Origin: Rhododendron vialii
Lineage: Eukaryota; Streptophyta; Magnoliopsida; Ericales; Ericaceae
DNA length: 64,000 bases
Assembly: GCF_030253575.1 (NCBI RefSeq)
Contig: NC_080558.1
Location: 444,001-508,000 of the forward strand
Reading direction: 5' to 3'
Shown: one piece after another, positions 31,620 to 42,901 of the stretch
How positions within the stretch are numbered: the first letter of the stretch is position 1
Layout: each line of letters starts with the position of its first letter
Notes under the pieces: model-generated
Seen by the model: only the letters and a program-made list of their open reading frames with translations
Databases searched by the model: none
What the model was told of the DNA's origin: nothing
Program-made: the position numbers and the translations under genes

Positions 31620-33150
31620 CAAGAATAAGATGATAAGATCCAACAAAGTACCAACCTCAGGTATCCAAAAACAGATCTTCAGGAACATGAATACCCCACC
31701 CCTCCAGATGCTGTCACATCATGGAGCTGCTTACAAAATACAAGTAAACAGTAGTCGTACCAAGGTCTTTTTCCCACAAGAACTAGACATGTATTTCCAT
31801 ATGACGTTCACAAGAAGCTACTTAATTCCTAGGACAGGTTTCCAGAAAATCACTTTCAGAAGGTTAGCAGCGGTTGCAATTGCAGCCTCAGTTATACCAC
31901 TTTGAACGATCTGTTCTTGAGAAGAATCATCCTGTAGGAGCCAGCGCTGCCCCTGTAATTTCTCTTGCCATTGCACTATTTTTCTGCACCAAAAGAAACC
32001 GACGGACTGATGTGAGATACTAGCTCTGCCCAAACCAGTGCTCGACAACTTCTAGAGAGTAACCACAGATATGCCTACTTGAAAGAGAGAAGACTCTAAC
32101 CCGACATTGGATACAAAAGACCGTTAAGGCATAGCCTTTAGTGGAGTCACCAAAGCAAAACCGCCTACTAATTATTAGAGAATACATTCTAAACTGAAGT
32201 TATGTTACCCTAGTGAAGCACGTTCCACAATTCAATTTTTTTCTTTCCTTCATTTCAAAACTGTGAATTTAACGAACCAAAAATATCCCTGCACTTGTCC
32301 AAGGACATCAGTCATCATAAACCGGAAATCTAGAGAGTGGATTTTGATGAGAAAATGTTGAAAGTTCCCAGAAGCTCCTAGAAATGTGTTTTGTCTGATT
32401 ACCTTAGAAATTCACTCATCGTTTTGTTGAATTCCATGAAGCTTACCCATACCAAACCACAGAATAGGGCATGTGGTGTATCACATTCCTGTTACCTGTT
32501 CCGGGAATGATAAGTGTACAAATCATAGGCATGGAGAAGACACTGTACAAAAGCTTAACAAGATGGGAAACATTTTGGACTTCCCATACTCAAAATCAAC
32601 TTAAATCAATTTCGGAACTTGCTTCCTGCTATGTACGACTCCAACCACGTAATTTCTAGTAGTACTAGTGAGGTGTATCAAGTCGTTGAAACAAAAGCCT
32701 AAAAATCCCATCAAAAAACCCTTCAAGGTTTATTCAAAAGTAGCGGGTACACAGGTCCAAGACATTGTAATGAAAAGTAATAGAAGATGATTGGCAATTT
32801 ACCCGATCATGAGTTCCACGAGCCTCTTTTAGTCCAAAGGTGAGACCAGAGAACATTCCAGCAGCCAGCCGTACAGTGCAAGAACCATTGTCACCATCCT
32901 TCAATTTCAATAATAATGGAGGCTCCAATGGCTCTTCCTGCTCGACCATAGTTGTAAACTTGTAATGGAACACACTTTAATGAGACCTACCTGCTCGCCC
33001 ATATTGTATTCTCTCTTTTTCGTATTGTTTTCAGGTGCCTCAAAAGGATTGTGTAAGACTAACAACAAACATAAAAATTTGACTGTTGAATATGGTCGAT
33101 AAAATGAGAAGTCAACCGAATGTCATGGTCAATCCTTTTGAGCAAATGGA
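31620..33150 (-). pseudogene. Partial OEP16-2 duplicate (last two exons and flanks)
   Basis: It aligns in the same orientation with 51.34-53.16 kb of the intact gene, covering the last two exons (about 31985-31850 and 32850-32810), the intron between them and part of intron 5. It is non-functional: the acceptor before the GLAAG exon is changed (AG to CG: TGTACGGCTGG versus TGCAGGACTGG), the last exon carries a 2-base loss that shifts frame, and the first exons are absent. It keeps the pre-insertion site of the foldback element found in the intact gene. Confidence 0.85.
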
Positions 33151-33388
33151 AATTAAGATTTTAAAAAAATATTTTATATGGTGACAATTTTTAGATTTTT
33201 ATAGATTGAAAATGTGATGTGGGAAGTTTTGATTATTCAATTTTGATTATGCCATTGTAGGCATCTACATTGCTAACTTAGCAACCTCTTAAATGGATAA
33301 CTAAAAGATGATGTGACAACTTTTGATTATTCCACTCTGGATGCTCAAACTGGGGATTCACAAAGCATAATAACAAACGTACTACTAA

Positions 33389-33918
33389 GGGTATCCACAA
33401 TGCTATAATCAAAAATTGATAATCAAAAGTTGTCACGTCAGCTTTTAATTATTCATTTAAAAAATTGCCAAGTTAGCAATATATATGTCTACAATGGCAT
33501 AATCAAAATTGGATAATCAAAACTTATCACATCATCTTTTCCGAACTACAAAAACCTAAAAATTCTGATCACTAGAAATAGTAAATAGTTTTTTTGTAAC
33601 TTTTTTTTGGAAAAAAAAACTGTTTTCTAAAAAAAACTAGTAATTTTTTTTTCATGAATATTGTTCGAAAAGAAAGAGAGAGAGGAAAAGAGAAGAGAGA
33701 TAAAACATTTTTGTATAATGATTGATGTATTTGATTGAAAATATGTAACGTCTATTAAATTTGATTATTGTCAAAAAATTGCTAATTTTGATTATCCAAA
33801 ATCCAAAATTTAATTATTTCTAAGAAGGTTGTTAAATATGATTATAGCATTATAAATCATATTTTGTATCAATATTGTTAACTTTAAAAACCTTTTGATT
33901 ATAGCATTGTGGATACTC
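33389..33918. mobile_element. PIF/Harbinger-type element
   Basis: Terminal repeats GGGTATCCACAATGCTATAA and (reverse complement of right end) GAGTATCCACAATGCTATAA are flanked by TAA on both sides (33386-33388, 33919-33921). AT-rich, 530 bp, no transposase. Parts of the interior recur inverted just outside, near 33230-33310, suggesting a second decayed copy next to it. Confidence 0.82.
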
Positions 33919-33921
33919 TAA

Positions 33922-34004
33922 GGAAGTATTATTTAAAGGATGGTGATAATGCCACGACCATATTCTTTAATTCCACGACTTTTTCATGTAGCTGTACAAT
34001 TATG

Positions 34005-34041
<37 letters not shown>

Positions 34042-35068
34042 ACTGTATTCTGGACCACCCAATCGCTGAGGAACGCCACTAGAGAGGGCCATGAATACAA
34101 AACAAATTAGAAAAGCTTCAAAATCATTCTCAGGGTGAGATTGATGCCCTTCAAATCAGCCGTACAGGATGAGATCGACGGCCTTGGTCCTTTGTCAATG
34201 ATGACAGTGACAATTTCCCTACATATTTGAATCAATCTACAGTACCACCATACCCAGCACTTAAATTCTATATTGATTCAACTCCATATTTTAACACAAG
34301 AAAGTGGAAATGGGTGATCTGAAAAATCCCAACATTAAATGGCTATGATTTACCAAAATCAACCATTGCTCTGTCTGTTATTTGTATACATGCATAGATT
34401 GCGAGCTAATTTGGAGAGCAGAATTTGACGTATGGGTTACAAATGAGGCCGGGAATTAAAGGAAATTTATTGAGGCAATGGGCAGGCGGTTCCTAATGAG
34501 AGGGGATCAGATTGATCTGCGAGTGGGTTGACGGTGACGACAATTGAAGGCCATGGAAGGGACGAAGGGAGAGAATGATTTACAAACTGGGTTTCGCTTC
34601 TTACTTTCAGGAAAAATTTGAGAGAGAGAGAAGTGGATGTAGATGTGTGTGTCGCTTGGACTGATCAGAAGGGTATAATAGTCAGGGACATCAAAATGTC
34701 GTGGCAGGAAAGAATATGACCGTGGCTTTATCATTAACTTTAAATGGTATTTTTTGCCCTACTATGGGTACAACACTTTGTGTACACCACCTACCATCTG
34801 TACATCACCTTTTGAGAGACCATTTCGAGATCTCATACAAATGGTATGAGGCATTCAATTTGTTCAGTAATTTTTTTAAAAGGTCCATACAAAAATCAGT
34901 TCAGCCAGACTTGATCCTTAAGTTCTTTTTTTGTTTTCTAATCGCACGGACCAAACAAATAACGTATAGATTAAGCACTTACCGATATCGGGTTGAGCTG
35001 ATTTTCTCCAGGAACCCTTAAAAAAATTCTAAACAAATTGAAATGACTCTCCTACACATACCGCTAGG
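33922..35068. other. Intergenic with a (CT)n microsatellite
   Basis: A CT run of about 15 units lies at 34008-34037. The rest shows only short reading frames and no recognised domain. Confidence 0.45.
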
Positions 35069-35382
35069 AGCCACCGTCGAGCACGCGGGGCCCACTCCGC
35101 ACACCGCACGAATGACCGAGCCGTTCAATAATTTTGTAAAAAAATTGAGTGGGCCCGTCAAAAAAAAAAAAAACCAATCCGATATGTTTAGATTCTCGAT
35201 CTAATCTTTTATTTTTTCATTCTTCTTTCGAATTCGTGAAAAAAGAGAAGATTGGATCGAGTACCCACACAAGTAGGATTGAGCTAACTTTTCAGCAGTC
35301 CGCTCGGTTTTCTTAAAATTATTGAATGGCTCAAATCATCCGTGCGAGACCCGAAGTGGGCCCCACGTGCCCGTCGGTGGCT
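35069..35382. mobile_element. Inverted-repeat element with about 65-bp arms
   Basis: The left arm begins AGCCACCGTCGAGCACGCGG and contains GGGGCCCACT and GAGCCGTTCAATAATTTT. The right arm is its imperfect reverse complement, ending GTGCCCGTCGGTGGCT. The centre is AT-rich. No clear target-site duplication was found. A foldback or MITE of unknown class. Confidence 0.7.
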
Positions 35383-35429
35383 TTAGACTGTTCTGATTTT
35401 GAAATACAATACTAGTAAAGCGTAATTTT

Positions 35430-35700
35430 AACGGGCTGCTAAAACAGGTACAGCCCTTCGACGAGAACCCGTTTCATAAGATAATTTATCGACCGTATAT
35501 ATTATGTTTCCACAGCTCCTTGTTCTTCCAGGGCTTAGAGAGAGAGAGAGAGAGAGAGAGACGGTGGTGGAGTCGCGATGGGGCTAGTCTTCGGCTGCTA
35601 TTGTGTTCAACTATTATTCGGCTATATTTCTGTCTTTCGAAATAATTTCTCTACCTGTATATATTTGTTCCAGTGATTTTTATTCGTCGTGTGCAACGTG
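35430..35700 (+). pseudogene. MGLIRY first-exon repeat, copy C (exon partly deleted)
   Basis: The leader matches copy A almost throughout (TTCATAAGATAATTTATCGA, TATTATGTTTCCACAGCTCC) but includes a (GA)n run at 35530-35560. The start ATGGGGCT (about 35578) is followed directly by the intron phrase CGGCTGCTATTGTGTTC, so most of the short exon is lost. The intron phrase TATTTGTTCCAGTG is kept. Confidence 0.55.
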
Positions 35701-35839
35701 TGGAATTGTCTTGGGCGAGAAGCTGGCGGAAGGGTATGCATTAAATATTAATTGTTTGCCGATTCAAAAAGTATATTGTATATGTGCTTCCACTTTTAAT
35801 AGTTTTCTTGAATTCAATTTTGATCTGATTCTTATTACA

Positions 35840-36120
35840 ATACTGCTGAGGACTAGTATTATTGAAATACCTGTAAAGCGTAATTTACCTGATGAGATAG
35901 GCACAACTAATACAGGTCCAGCCCTTTGATGAGAGACCTTTATACCCGTTCATAAGATAATTTCTTGACTAGATATATTAGGTTTCAACATGTCCTTGTT
36001 CTAGGGTTTGTAGCGAGAGAGGGGTGACTGAGCGAGAGAGATAGGGAGATAGAGAGAATAGATTGAAGAAGAAGAAGAAGAAGAAAAGGGAGTTTTATTG
36101 ATAGATTCTGGAAATAGGGG
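35840..36120 (+). pseudogene. MGLIRY first-exon repeat, copy D (leader only)
   Basis: It matches copy B from GCTGAGGACT through TTGTTCTAGGGTTTGTAGCG and the AGCGAGAGAGATAGGGAGA tract, then joins the GAAGAAGAAGAAAAGGGAGT segment also found after copy B (16.45 kb). The coding exon is missing. The C-D pair therefore mirrors the A-B pair without the CACTA insertion. Confidence 0.55.
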
Positions 36121-36192
36121 AGCAACTGGGAACCTTTGGTCCCAACTTTTGCATTACAATTCTCTTCCTCTCATCCCCAACTTGAATAAAAC

Positions 36193-36942
36193 ATATCAAT
36201 CACTAGCATGCGCCACATAAAACATAAAAAAACAGGGAAATTGGGGCTACTCTTATAGTATTCGTAGCGTGGTATATAACTTTAATAAAAGAATTCCAGC
36301 CAAAAAGAAAAGACAGACTAATAATTAAAAAAATACAATAAAAAACTGGAAATAGGAGTATGCTAAGTTGTGGTGTACTACACTATACACTATCTAATCT
36401 CAAAAAGTGGTGCACCTTCCATCTCTACTGTTTCTCTCCCTCCTGGCCTAGAAAAGCCAGAACCTTTCCTATCCGTAAATCTTTCCGTAAATCTTTTGGG
36501 AAGGAAAAGAGCAGGAAGAGTCACATTTTGTTCTAGAGAGACAAGATCGAGCGGCTACGTTACGCCGAGAAAATAATCGAAAAATAAAATCAAATAACGA
36601 TACAACATAGGATAAATGTTTTGCCTCAAGCATTACCAAAGAAAAAAAGTTTTACTTCATGCTTGAACCACTTGCCCCCTTCTTAGATTGATCAGTGGCG
36701 ACATCATCCGTCGCCGCCTTCTTAGCCTTCTTGATTTCCTCAACATCACCTGAGATCTTCACCAGAGTGTTCGACATAGTTCCCAACGTTTCGGTCACAG
36801 CTTTCTCAAACCTGTCGTTTCACCCCCACAACTCAGCCGATGACAACAGTCGCACCGGCATAATGACCACCCCATACAGCCACGCCAGCTGCGTATGTGA
36901 CCAGATCTTGATTTAGTTTCTCCTTAATCGACATCGTCGTCG

Positions 36943-36973
<31 letters not shown>

Positions 36974-37324
36974 CGGGCGGCGTATTAGATTTTTAGGGTT
37001 ACATAAAAATCTCCTTTGCTATATATAGTAGTATAAACTTAGGGTAAATTAAATTACACTGACTTCCCCTACAGAAACTTCCCCACGGTTTCTGAAATTA
37101 CACTATTTGTCCCTGGATGGAGCTAGTAACAAAAAAGAGGAAATGACACACTTACCCTTAGAACGAAGAAAGGGAATCTGGCTTACAATGTACTCCTAAA
37201 TAACGATTTTCTAGCCCAATCCATTACCATTTACCGTACATTTTTTATATGCTCGTTTACCATACAATGAAATTTCAACAAGTGGTCAAACTGAACTTTA
37301 TACCTCACTTCTTTACCCATGCAT
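36193..37324 (-). repeat. Left arm of a 1.1-kb inverted duplication
   Basis: It matches 38104-39222 in reverse complement over its whole length with scattered substitutions and small indels. The outer phrase (GCTAGTGATTG) and inner phrase (GTAAAGAAGTGAGGTATA) mark the limits. It contains a promoter-like region (CTATATATAG), a broken gene copy and its 3' flank. Confidence 0.88.
36652..36934 (-). pseudogene. Broken copy of a small unrecognised gene (left arm)
   Basis: From an ATG at 36934 the - strand reads MSIKEKLNQDLVTYAAGVAV and on to about residue 33, where a TGA interrupts it. A further base change in the next segment shifts frame, after which EKAVTETLGTMSNTLVKIS can be read, ending at TAA (36652). 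A GA tract precedes the ATG. The order of motifs (Q-D-x-x-T-Y-A, then FE-x-x-V-T-E, then L-x-K-I-S) matches the intact ORF at 44240, so they are one family. Function unknown. Confidence 0.7.
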
Positions 37325-38103
37325 ATAAAACCTACCTTTTCATTGCGCGATCATAGTCAGAGCCCTCTTCAGAGAACAAAATTCCCGAGTGACGGTGGAT
37401 GGATTAGGCGCTCCCTAAACATGATTAACCAACGTTTGGGTACTTTAGCAAGCACATTTTGTCCCTCTCCTATTTCCCTTCTGCACAGTAAACAAAAACA
37501 GATTAAAACAAAAACAAACAAGAGAACATTGAAAGCCATTCAAACATGTTTAAAGAATGAAAATGCGAATGCAACAATACATCCGTTGATGGACCTACAT
37601 TGCACAACCAAGTTGCCAATCAATTTTGGAATCACGAAATAGAAGAGACCTTTAAAACCATAGAAGATCAGTCAGCATCTGGCAAATAGCTATTGTTTGC
37701 TATTTTTTGGGATTATTTCTCCCCTTGATTGGCTTGTAGTTGGGTTTCATTTGTTTATCCCCCTAATGAGACTTGTAGTTGGTTTGAGCTTATAGTAATT
37801 TTTGAATTATAATTGTATTTTTCTTACACTTTGACCAAAAAAAAGTAGAGGAATAACTGATTGTAAACTCTTTAGACTTGTATAATTTTAAGTATATTAC
37901 GGTTAATAATTTAATGAAAAGTTGAAAATATCCTCATTACATTCCAATTGTTGATCATTTAATTTTGGAAAAAAGGAATTGGCTATAGAAGTACTCGATT
38001 GAGTTATGTTGTTAGGGTCTGATGATTGTAGGAGAGGTAACTGGTGGCGTTAGCCGCGTTAGTGATGGGCTTGGTGGTGGAGGATCACTGGATATCCTGA
38101 AAA
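37325..38103. other. Spacer of the inverted duplication
   Basis: About 780 bp between the two arms. Short reading frames only; it includes a GGTGGCGTTAGCCGCGTTAG segment near 38042. No gene is supported. Confidence 0.5.
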
Positions 38104-39222
38104 ATGCATAGGTAAAGAAGTGAGGTATATAGTTTAGTTTGACCACTTGTTGAAATTTCATTATAGGGTAAATGAGCATATAAAAAATGTATGGTAAATG
38201 GTAATGGCTTCGGCTAGAAAATCGTTATTTAGGAGTACATTGTAAGCCAGATTCCCTTTCTTCGTTCTAAGGGTAAGTGTGTCATTTCCTCTTCTTTGTT
38301 ACTAGCTCCATCCAGGGACAAACAGTGTAATTTCAGAAACCTGGGAAGGTTTTGTAAGGGAAGTTAGTGTAATTTAATTTAACTAAGTTTATACTACTAT
38401 ATATGGCAAAGGAGATTTTTATGTAACCCTAAAAATCTATTACGCTGCCTGCCAAAGAGAGAAGAAACGACGACGATGTCGATTAGGGAGAAACTAAATC
38501 AGGATCTGGTCACATACGCAGCTGGCATGGTTGTATGAGGTGGTCTTTATACCAGAGCAACTGTTGTCGTCGGCTGGGTTGCGGGGGTGAAACCGTTTGA
38601 GAAAGCTGTGACCGAAACATTGGGAACTATGTCGAACACTCTGGTGATGTTGAGGAAATCAAGAAGGCTAGGAAGGCGGCAACGGATGATGTTGCCACTA
38701 ATCAGTCTAAGAAGGGCGGCAAGTGGTGGTAAAACTTTTTCTCTTTGGTAATGCCTGACGCAAAACATTTATCCTATGTTGTACCGTTATTTGATTCTAT
38801 TTTTGGATTATTTTCTTGGCGTAACGTGGCAGCTCGATATTGTCTCTCTGGAACAAAATGTGACTCTACCTGCTCTTTTCCTTTCCAAAACATTTACGGA
38901 TAGGAAAATGTGACTCTTCCTGCTCTTTACCTTCCCAAAAGATTTACGAATAGGAAAGGCTCTGGCTTTTCTAGGCCAGGAGGGAGAGAAACAGTAGAGA
39001 TGGAAGGGGCACCACTTTTTGAGATTAGATAGTGTAGTACACCACAACTTAGCATACTCCTATTTTCAGTTTTTATTGTGTTTTTTTAATATTTACTCTG
39101 TTTTTCTTTTTGGCTGGAATTCTTTTATTAAAGTTATATACCGCGCTGCGAATACTATAAGAGCAGCCCTAATTTCCTTGTTTTTTAATGTTTTATGTGG
39201 TGCAAGCTAGTGATTGGTATCT
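38104..39222 (+). repeat. Right arm of the 1.1-kb inverted duplication
   Basis: The reverse complement of 36193-37324, with moderate divergence: several single-base differences and small indels per 100 bases in places, better conserved in the promoter-like part. It carries the second broken copy of the small gene. Confidence 0.88.
38476..38732 (+). pseudogene. Broken copy of the small unrecognised gene (right arm)
   Basis: From ATG 38476 it reads MSIREKLNQDLVTYAAGMVV, then an early TGA. It keeps KPFEKAVTETLGTMSNTLV, then lacks 13 bases (relative to the left arm) between short direct repeats, changing the frame. It ends near TAA 38730-38732. Its lesions differ from those of the left arm, so the two copies decayed independently after duplication. 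Confidence 0.7.
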
Positions 39223-39544
39223 TAATTTTGGACTTCCAATTCATGATACTCGCGTTCATTGATGAGCTCCAAATGATTATGTTTTTCCTTATTTTTTTTC
39301 TCAGTGTGTCACAAATTATTGAAAATTATTTCTTTTACTCAAAGTCTAATAGACATTGTTTTGATCAGGTTGTTGCTGTGAAAAGTATTATTGAGAGTGA
39401 CATGAAGCCTTTGTCAGCACTATTTTTTCTTACCACGCATTTTCGATTACTTATCTAGTTGTTTGTATCTTTTCTTACCACGCACTTTCGATTACTTATC
39501 TTGTTGTTTGAACAAGAGGGTTAAAAAGTTCAAAAATGCTACAG
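39223..39544. other. AT-rich spacer
   Basis: It contains a short direct repeat of TTTTCTTACCACGCAYTTTC (39424 and 39470). No gene is supported. Confidence 0.5.
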
Positions 39545-39730
39545 GTACCGAAATTGGGGGACCGAAATCGGACCGACGGCCGCCGGCGGGCCGTCTCCGG
39601 CCACCGGACGGCCGATCCGAGCCGTCCAAAAATTCTAAAAAAAAAAACCGAGGGGGCCCACGCGGGAATCAACGTCATCCGAGGTGTGTAGGGTGCTTGA
39701 TCGGAGCACCCCTTTTCGTGTGTATATGTA
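39545..39730. mobile_element. Half copy of the 52.7-kb foldback element
   Basis: It matches one arm of the foldback at 52713-53094 (GGCCGATCCGAGCCGTCCAA, TGCGGGAATCAACG-like, ATCCGAGGTGTGTAG). Only one arm is present, so the hairpin cannot form. Confidence 0.75.
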
Positions 39731-40253
39731 AAAAATAATTATTATGTAACCACAAACACTCACACATATATTGTACACACATTCACATCTTTCGATGGGG
39801 CTCACACACACTGGAGGTGTAGTGTGTGTGGGCCCCAATGTGAATATGAGTGGGTAGGTGTTTATGGTTGTGGAATAATTGAAATACCAACGAATTAATT
39901 TATAGTATGGTAAATTAGTGGAGTAATTCTTACTATCTTATTTGGTTATTTATGTAATTGATGCCATATGTAGTCAACCTATGGAACTAAGGGCCTGTTT
40001 GATAAAACTGAAAAATGAAACTGAATGCTGAAAAATTAAGTACAAAAAGCTGAATGCTGAATTTTTTAAGCTGAAAAGTTATTTGGTAAACATATTAAGT
40101 ACTGAATTAAAAAAATGATAAATTAATTTTAGTTTCGATTCTCTCTTAATTTACTAATGGTCACAATGTACTTATAATAATGGTGGAATGGTGATTATGG
40201 TGGTGGTGGTCGTGGTGTGTTGGTGGTGATGGAGTGGTGGCGGCGGTGGTGGT

Positions 40254-41744
40254 TGATAAGCACCCATTATTGTAGATATTTGGTGCTTCTAGTCCCGTTT
40301 TATGTCATTTGCTTTATGTTTATTTGCTGTTTTAAGTAATTTTGCGCGTAAGGTTTCTCGTTGAGCGTTTCAGGTGATACGTGAATAAGAGGCCTTATTT
40401 TGATGCCTCGTACAACCCTTGAGGAAATTTGAGTGGCGAGGCCCTGAAGAATATAATCGTCGGGCTTTGGAATGATCAAACGGAAGGTTGGCGAGTGCCC
40501 AGGGGCCGTCGGGTGGCAAAACTGGGCACGTGGGACTTGATCTGCCAGGAAGACAGACCCGTATCGATACGGTTCATGGCGTATCGATACGGTTCATGGA
40601 GTATCGATACTTCATTAAAACAGTGGGTTTTGCAAGCTTCAGCGTATCGATACGGATTTTGGAGTATCGATACGGTTCCTTTTGTATCGATACGGTTCAC
40701 CTACGGGAAATCCTGGATTTCAGAGCAAGACAGCTTGGTATCGATACGGGAGGCTTACCGACTTACTTTTTGATAGCTTTTAACTTTCCATTAGTGACAA
40801 CTTTCTACTTTTTGTGTATTTTTGGATATTTTGGAGGAGAGAGATAGTCTTTTTGTATAAATAGGACCATCTCTCTCCCTCCTTTATTATCTAGACAATT
40901 ACTTTCTTGGCTTGTACTCCATTAATGTCTTCTTAAGCTTTTCAAGTTTAATTTCCATTGAACTCAAGTAAGTCTTTATTGTTTGTCAATTTCCTATTTA
41001 TTAAAGTTGTAGCTACAGATTAGATCCTTGGTAATATCAAGTTTGTTTTCGATTTCTGCGGTTAAATATCATGTCTAGTTTTTATGCGTTGGTCTATGCT
41101 TTAGCTATGAGTGAGTAGTTACTAGGTTAAGTCTCGGGATACTCTTTCCCGAGGACTTAGGTCGTTATTTGGTTCTCAAACCACCGGGCTTAAAAGCATG
41201 ATTTTCGGAATAGAGCTTAACTTGTATTTTTGGTCTAAGCAAGGGGTGTTAACTCCTTGGTAAGATGTTTAGTCAAGCGGTCTTGGCAAGCAGCTTACCG
41301 AGGGCTTGTGGCCTCCTATGTATTCGATAAATATTAAAAACAAGTTGGTTCACCTCCGTTTAATCACATCTTTCAATAAACGTAGTAATTAAAGCTAAAC
41401 TCTCCTGGCGTGAGCACGCGGTTGTGACTCTTGCTTGAGTTATAATCGAGAACCGGTAACGGCTTTAGTCAAGGGTTAGACAATCCCTTGACTTGCCTCT
41501 TTTAGTTTATAAAGCTCTTTTTTAGTCTTTTGCCTTAGTTTTCCACTGTTTAAAGCAAAACCGAAAGTTGGCCGTCTTAAACGCCAAAATCCATCGTATA
41601 AAACCGTCAATCCGAATTAAGCTGTATTCAATTCTCTGTAGGAACGATCCCGGACTTACAGGTTATAATGCTATCGCCGACCTAGCTCTACGCTTGGGGT
41701 TTTCTCAACCTTATATTTGAAGGCGAGGTTTTGGAGGCTAAGCA
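40254..41744 (+). mobile_element. Solo LTR (probably Ty3/gypsy) inside the Harbinger-type element
   Basis: Starts TGATAAGCACCC, ends GGCTAAGCA, flanked by GTGGT on both sides (40249-40253, 41745-41749). Because the host sequence is GGT-rich, the 5-bp match alone is weak, but the TG...CA ends and the exact resumption of GGT-rich DNA support the limits. A TATAAATA box lies near 40855. No internal domain or second LTR is present. It contains seven GTATCGATAC palindromes. Confidence 0.75.
40559..40748. repeat. Seven GTATCGATAC palindromes in the solo LTR
   Basis: Seven perfect 10-bp palindromes GTATCGATAC within about 190 bases, most followed by GGTTC or GGTTCATG. The array lies about 100-300 bases upstream of the TATA-like motif, the position of LTR enhancers. 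Confidence 0.92.
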
Positions 41745-42170
41745 GTGGTGGTGTTGGAGTGCTGGCGATAGTGGTGTAATGGTGGTGGTAGAGTAATAGT
41801 GATGTAACGGTGGCAGTGAGTGGTGGTGGTGGCGGTCTAGTGATGGTGTAATGGTGACAATGAGTGGTGTCGGTGGATTGATAGTTGTGCGATGGTGGCA
41901 TTGTGGTGGTGGCGGCGGTGACGGTGCGGTAGTGGTGGTGGCAGTGTGGTAATGGTGGTAGTGGTGATGGAGTGATAGGAGAGTGGTGGTGAGGTGGTGG
42001 TGGTGGAGGAGTGGTGGTGAAGTGGTGGTGGTGTTGGAGGATGGTGAGGTGGTGGTAGTGGTGGAGTGGTGGTGATGGTGGCGAAGTGGTGGTGGTAGTG
42101 GTGATGGTGATGGTGGCGAAGTGGTGGAGTGGTGATGGTGGTGGGAGTGGTTGTGGTGATGGTATGGTGA
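41745..42170. repeat. GGT/GGTGAT-type minisatellite
   Basis: Trinucleotide-based repeats (GTGGTG, GTGATGGTG) run for about 420 bases and continue the shorter block at 40185-40253, from which they are separated by the LTR. A long reading frame on the - strand (Pro/His/Thr-rich) is only a by-product of the repeat. Confidence 0.9.
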
Positions 42171-42901
42171 TTAAATGCAAGTACACAATAATTCAGCCAG
42201 AATTAAGTAGCTCAAAACTACTTAATTTTTTTCAACTTTTTAGCCTACATTTTAAGTAGCACTTAATTTGTTAGGTAATATATAATATCATTATCAAACT
42301 TATTGAATCACTTATTACTTAATTGATTCAATTTTAAATGCTGAATTTAGGTTATCAAACAAGCCCTAAGTTCCTCACTTTTTCCATCTGAAAACAAAAG
42401 AAAAAACAGTGAGGGTGACAGTTCTATCTCTTCAGTCTTCAAAGTGAGGCCTTTCTTATCCGTAAATCTCTTGATCAATTTAAACATCGAATTACCATGA
42501 TAACGTTTTGATTACTCAATTGCGCGCAATAGAAACAAATTCCAATTCTTAAGCCACTCCATTCAATCACCCAACACTTTGTTCTTCTGAAACAATCGAT
42601 TTTCATGTATTGAACATAGAGAGATCAGAGAGATTCAATTTAAGTCCCTTCTCACGGCCAGACTTGTTAATAATAACGTTCGTTATTAAACTGTACGCCA
42701 TCTACCCCTTGTTTGATACTTTTGGGATTTCATGCCATCATTGTTAATTTTTAAACTTTCGTATGTACACTAAATTTTGAATCTCGTCATTTTCGTGCCA
42801 TCTCCTAAATTGCAATTTGCTTGGCTGATTATATATTGAGTATTGTGTACATCTGTGTGATGTTATTTTGAAGCATTAAAAAAAAAATCTCAAGTGTTAT
42901 G

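Larger units (their letters stand above)
39991..42366. mobile_element. PIF/Harbinger-type element carrying a GGT minisatellite, split by a solo LTR
   Basis: Terminal repeats GGGCCTGTTTGATAA and TTATCAAACAAGCCC with TAA target duplications (39988-39990, 42367-42369). Subterminal sequence at both sides repeats GCTGAATGCTGAA/AAGTAG-type motifs. Without the nested LTR it is about 880 bp, half of it GGT-rich minisatellite. No transposase. Confidence 0.85.

Noticed and set aside
41671-42186. 171-codon Pro/His/Thr-rich frame on the - strand
   Set aside because: It is a translation of the GGT-type minisatellite and has no non-repeat sequence or start context.
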